A stretch of 15,758 nt of DNA, taken from Bdellovibrionales bacterium. Its GTDB lineage: Bacteria > Bdellovibrionota > UBA1018. A model generated the notes under the pieces. It searched no databases. It saw only the letters and a program-made list of their open reading frames with translations, and was not told the DNA's origin. The stretch lies in the NCBI GenBank assembly GCA_018968995.1, contig JAGWZD010000019.1:1-15758 (forward strand), in the 5' to 3' direction. This document shows, one piece after another, positions 14,557 through 15,758 of the stretch (its first letter is position 1; each line of letters starts with the position of its first letter). The translations under genes and the position numbers were made by a program.

Positions 14557-15758
14557 GACTCCACTCTCGCGGCATCCCAGGAGTTCACCACTAACTCCGC
14601 AGGCAGAAGCGCCTTCTGAGCCATCCAAACACCATACTGAGTATCATCAAATCCGAGAACTTCATGAGCATCAGGATTCACAGACACCTTGGTTCCTGCG
14701 GCTCGAAGTTCAGGACCAAATCGCCAATCGATATCTAGACGCTGGGGATGAGCATTGATCTCAATGGCGACATCGACCTTTGCGGCCTCGCGAATCACGC
14801 GCTCCATGTCCAGCTCATAGCCCTTACGACCCAGCAGAAGCCTCCCAGTTAAATGGCCAACAAACCGAGTGTAAGGGTTTCGAATCGCCTGAATCATCCT
14901 TTCGGTCATAGTCTCGCGGTCCATCTGAAACCGAGAGTGAATCGAGGCAATGACAAAGTCGAAACGCTTGAGCACTGAATCGGGATAATCAAGTGAGCCA
15001 TCGGCCAGAATGTCGCTTTCTATCCCCCAAAAAATACCCAACTCTGGGTACTTCTCTTGAACCCTTCGCACTTCTTTTTCTTGCTCTTTTAAAACGTCTG
15101 CCTTTAGTCCCTGAGCATAAAAAGCGGATTGGCTATGATCCGAAACCCCAAGGTAACGATAGCCCCGATCACGTGCAGCCACGACCATCTCTTCGAGCGA
15201 GTTCGCCCCATCAGAGCGCGTGGTATGCAGATGAAAGACGCCTTGAATCTGCTGAGACCCCAGCACCTTTTTTAAGGCACCACTCTTGGCCAGCGCCACT
15301 TCCTCGCCCGTTTCACGCATCACCGGCTCAATAAAAGGAAGCTTCATCTTGCCGTAAAATTTTTCTTCATCGGAAGCTTCCAACCCTTGATCGCCTCCCA
15401 AAGCCTCCCAATGCTCGGAACTTGATGTCGTGCGAACCCATTCTGATCCCCAGGATTCTGGCGACGTAAAATGAAGATGAATCGGAATCGGGGGCAAATT
15501 TTGAACTGACTCTTTCGCCTTGATGAGAGCCTCGCTCGATTTTTTCAGAAGCGACTTGGAGGGTTTTCCATCTTTGTGAATCTCTGCTCCTGGGGCTTCA
15601 ATTAACAAATCGATAGCTTCCAGGACTTCCCTTTTTCGACGAATCGCTCCGGTAAGCTCGACGCGAGCTCGCAGCATTTTTTTCAGCGATTGAGCAAGCT
15701 GTTCTCCGGCTAAGAGGGCTTGATCTAAACGCACCTGTCCAGCAGTAGACTGAAGAAA
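14538..15758 (-). CDS. PolX-like protein: degenerate polymerase palm plus intact PHP nuclease domain (5' end outside window)
   Basis: The frame stays open to the window edge, so the N-terminus (the helical PolX region of about 150 residues or more) is missing. A GTG at 15734 is probably internal; numbers below count from it. Residues 1-115 align with the PolX palm: LTGAIRRKREVLEAIDLLIEA (28-47, shown in part) stands where PolX has a GSLRRG then DID motif. The first catalytic Asp is A40, the second is D42, and the third position is H86. Residues about 163-398 form a PHP domain with HLHTTRSDG (168-176), DHS (199-201), E239, H266, H294 and NPDAH (353-357), all metal ligands kept. Bacterial PolX PHP domains act as 3'-5' exonuclease and AP endonuclease. 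The gene overlaps nth by 19 nt, pointing to base excision repair. Polymerase activity looks unlikely. Confidence 0.85.
   Translation of the reverse strand, partial: FLQSTAGQVRLDQALLAGEQLAQSLKKMLRARVELTGAIRRKREVLEAIDLLIEAPGAEIHKDGKPSKSLLKKSSEALIKAKESVQNLPPIPIHLHFTSPESWGSEWVRTTSSSEHWEALGGDQGLEASDEEKFYGKMKLPFIEPVMRETGEEVALAKSGALKKVLGSQQIQGVFHLHTTRSDGANSLEEMVVAARDRGYRYLGVSDHSQSAFYAQGLKADVLKEQEKEVRRVQEKYPELGIFWGIESDILADGSLDYPDSVLKRFDFVIASIHSRFQMDRETMTERMIQAIRNPYTRFVGHLTGRLLLGRKGYELDMERVIREAAKVDVAIEINAHPQRLDIDWRFGPELRAAGTKVSVNPDAHEVLGFDDTQYGVWMAQKALLPAELVVNSWDAARVESWLKRK

Noticed and set aside
14557..14628. Upstream start for nth at 14628
   Set aside because: The extra 24 residues lie entirely within the PHP gene's reading region and have no counterpart in Nth proteins.
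1..15758. Mobile element, prophage, CRISPR array or toxin-antitoxin locus
   Set aside because: No transposase, integrase, phage structural gene, direct-repeat array or toxin-antitoxin pair could be found on either strand. Gene content and composition look like a stable chromosomal core.

Overview
The window reads as a compact stretch of bacterial chromosome, mostly housekeeping genes for DNA maintenance, translation, protein quality control and envelope upkeep. No tRNA, rRNA, CRISPR array, transposase, integrase or phage gene was seen. Base composition looks slightly GC-rich and even throughout. The gene set suggests a Gram-negative bacterium of the former Deltaproteobacteria, perhaps Bdellovibrionota: a DinG-type helicase fused to an exonuclease, RF3, a BolA/CGFS-glutaredoxin pair, LonA, a PolX-type PHP protein, an Slt-like transglycosylase and a FadD15-like acyl-CoA ligase. 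That placement is an inference from gene content, not from a phylogenetic marker.

Layout. 1-480 (-): exported DUF3465-like protein, cut at the window edge. 610-1065 (-): unrecognised 151-aa protein. 1168-3921 (+): exonuclease-DinG helicase. 4204-5850 (+): prfC (RF3), overlapping tail to tail with a minus-strand cluster transcribed from about 10.05 kb down to 5842: lytic transglycosylase, then long-chain acyl-CoA synthetase (20 nt gap), then Nudix hydrolase (1 nt gap). 10207-10353 (+): a 48-aa, very basic, unrecognised protein. 10362-10958 (-): bolA-like gene then grxD. 11048-13468 (+): lon, followed with no gap by a DUF2267-like gene. 13897-15758 (-): a PolX-like PHP protein (5' end outside the window) overlapping the start of nth, which ends tail to tail with the DUF2267-like gene.

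How the genes fit together. BolA and the CGFS glutaredoxin form a known Fe-S trafficking pair, and Nth carries an evident 4Fe-4S cluster. DinG family helicases usually carry one too, but here one of the four expected cysteines is a threonine. The PHP protein and Nth share a reading overlap and probably form a small base-excision-repair unit. In that PHP protein the polymerase palm has lost two of three catalytic aspartates while the nuclease ligands remain. Lon and its partner gene are probably translated together.

I found no clear novel multi-gene system. The best leads are the 48-aa basic protein, the degenerate PolX coupled to nth, the altered Fe-S site and exonuclease motif of the DinG protein, and the lon-DUF2267 pair.
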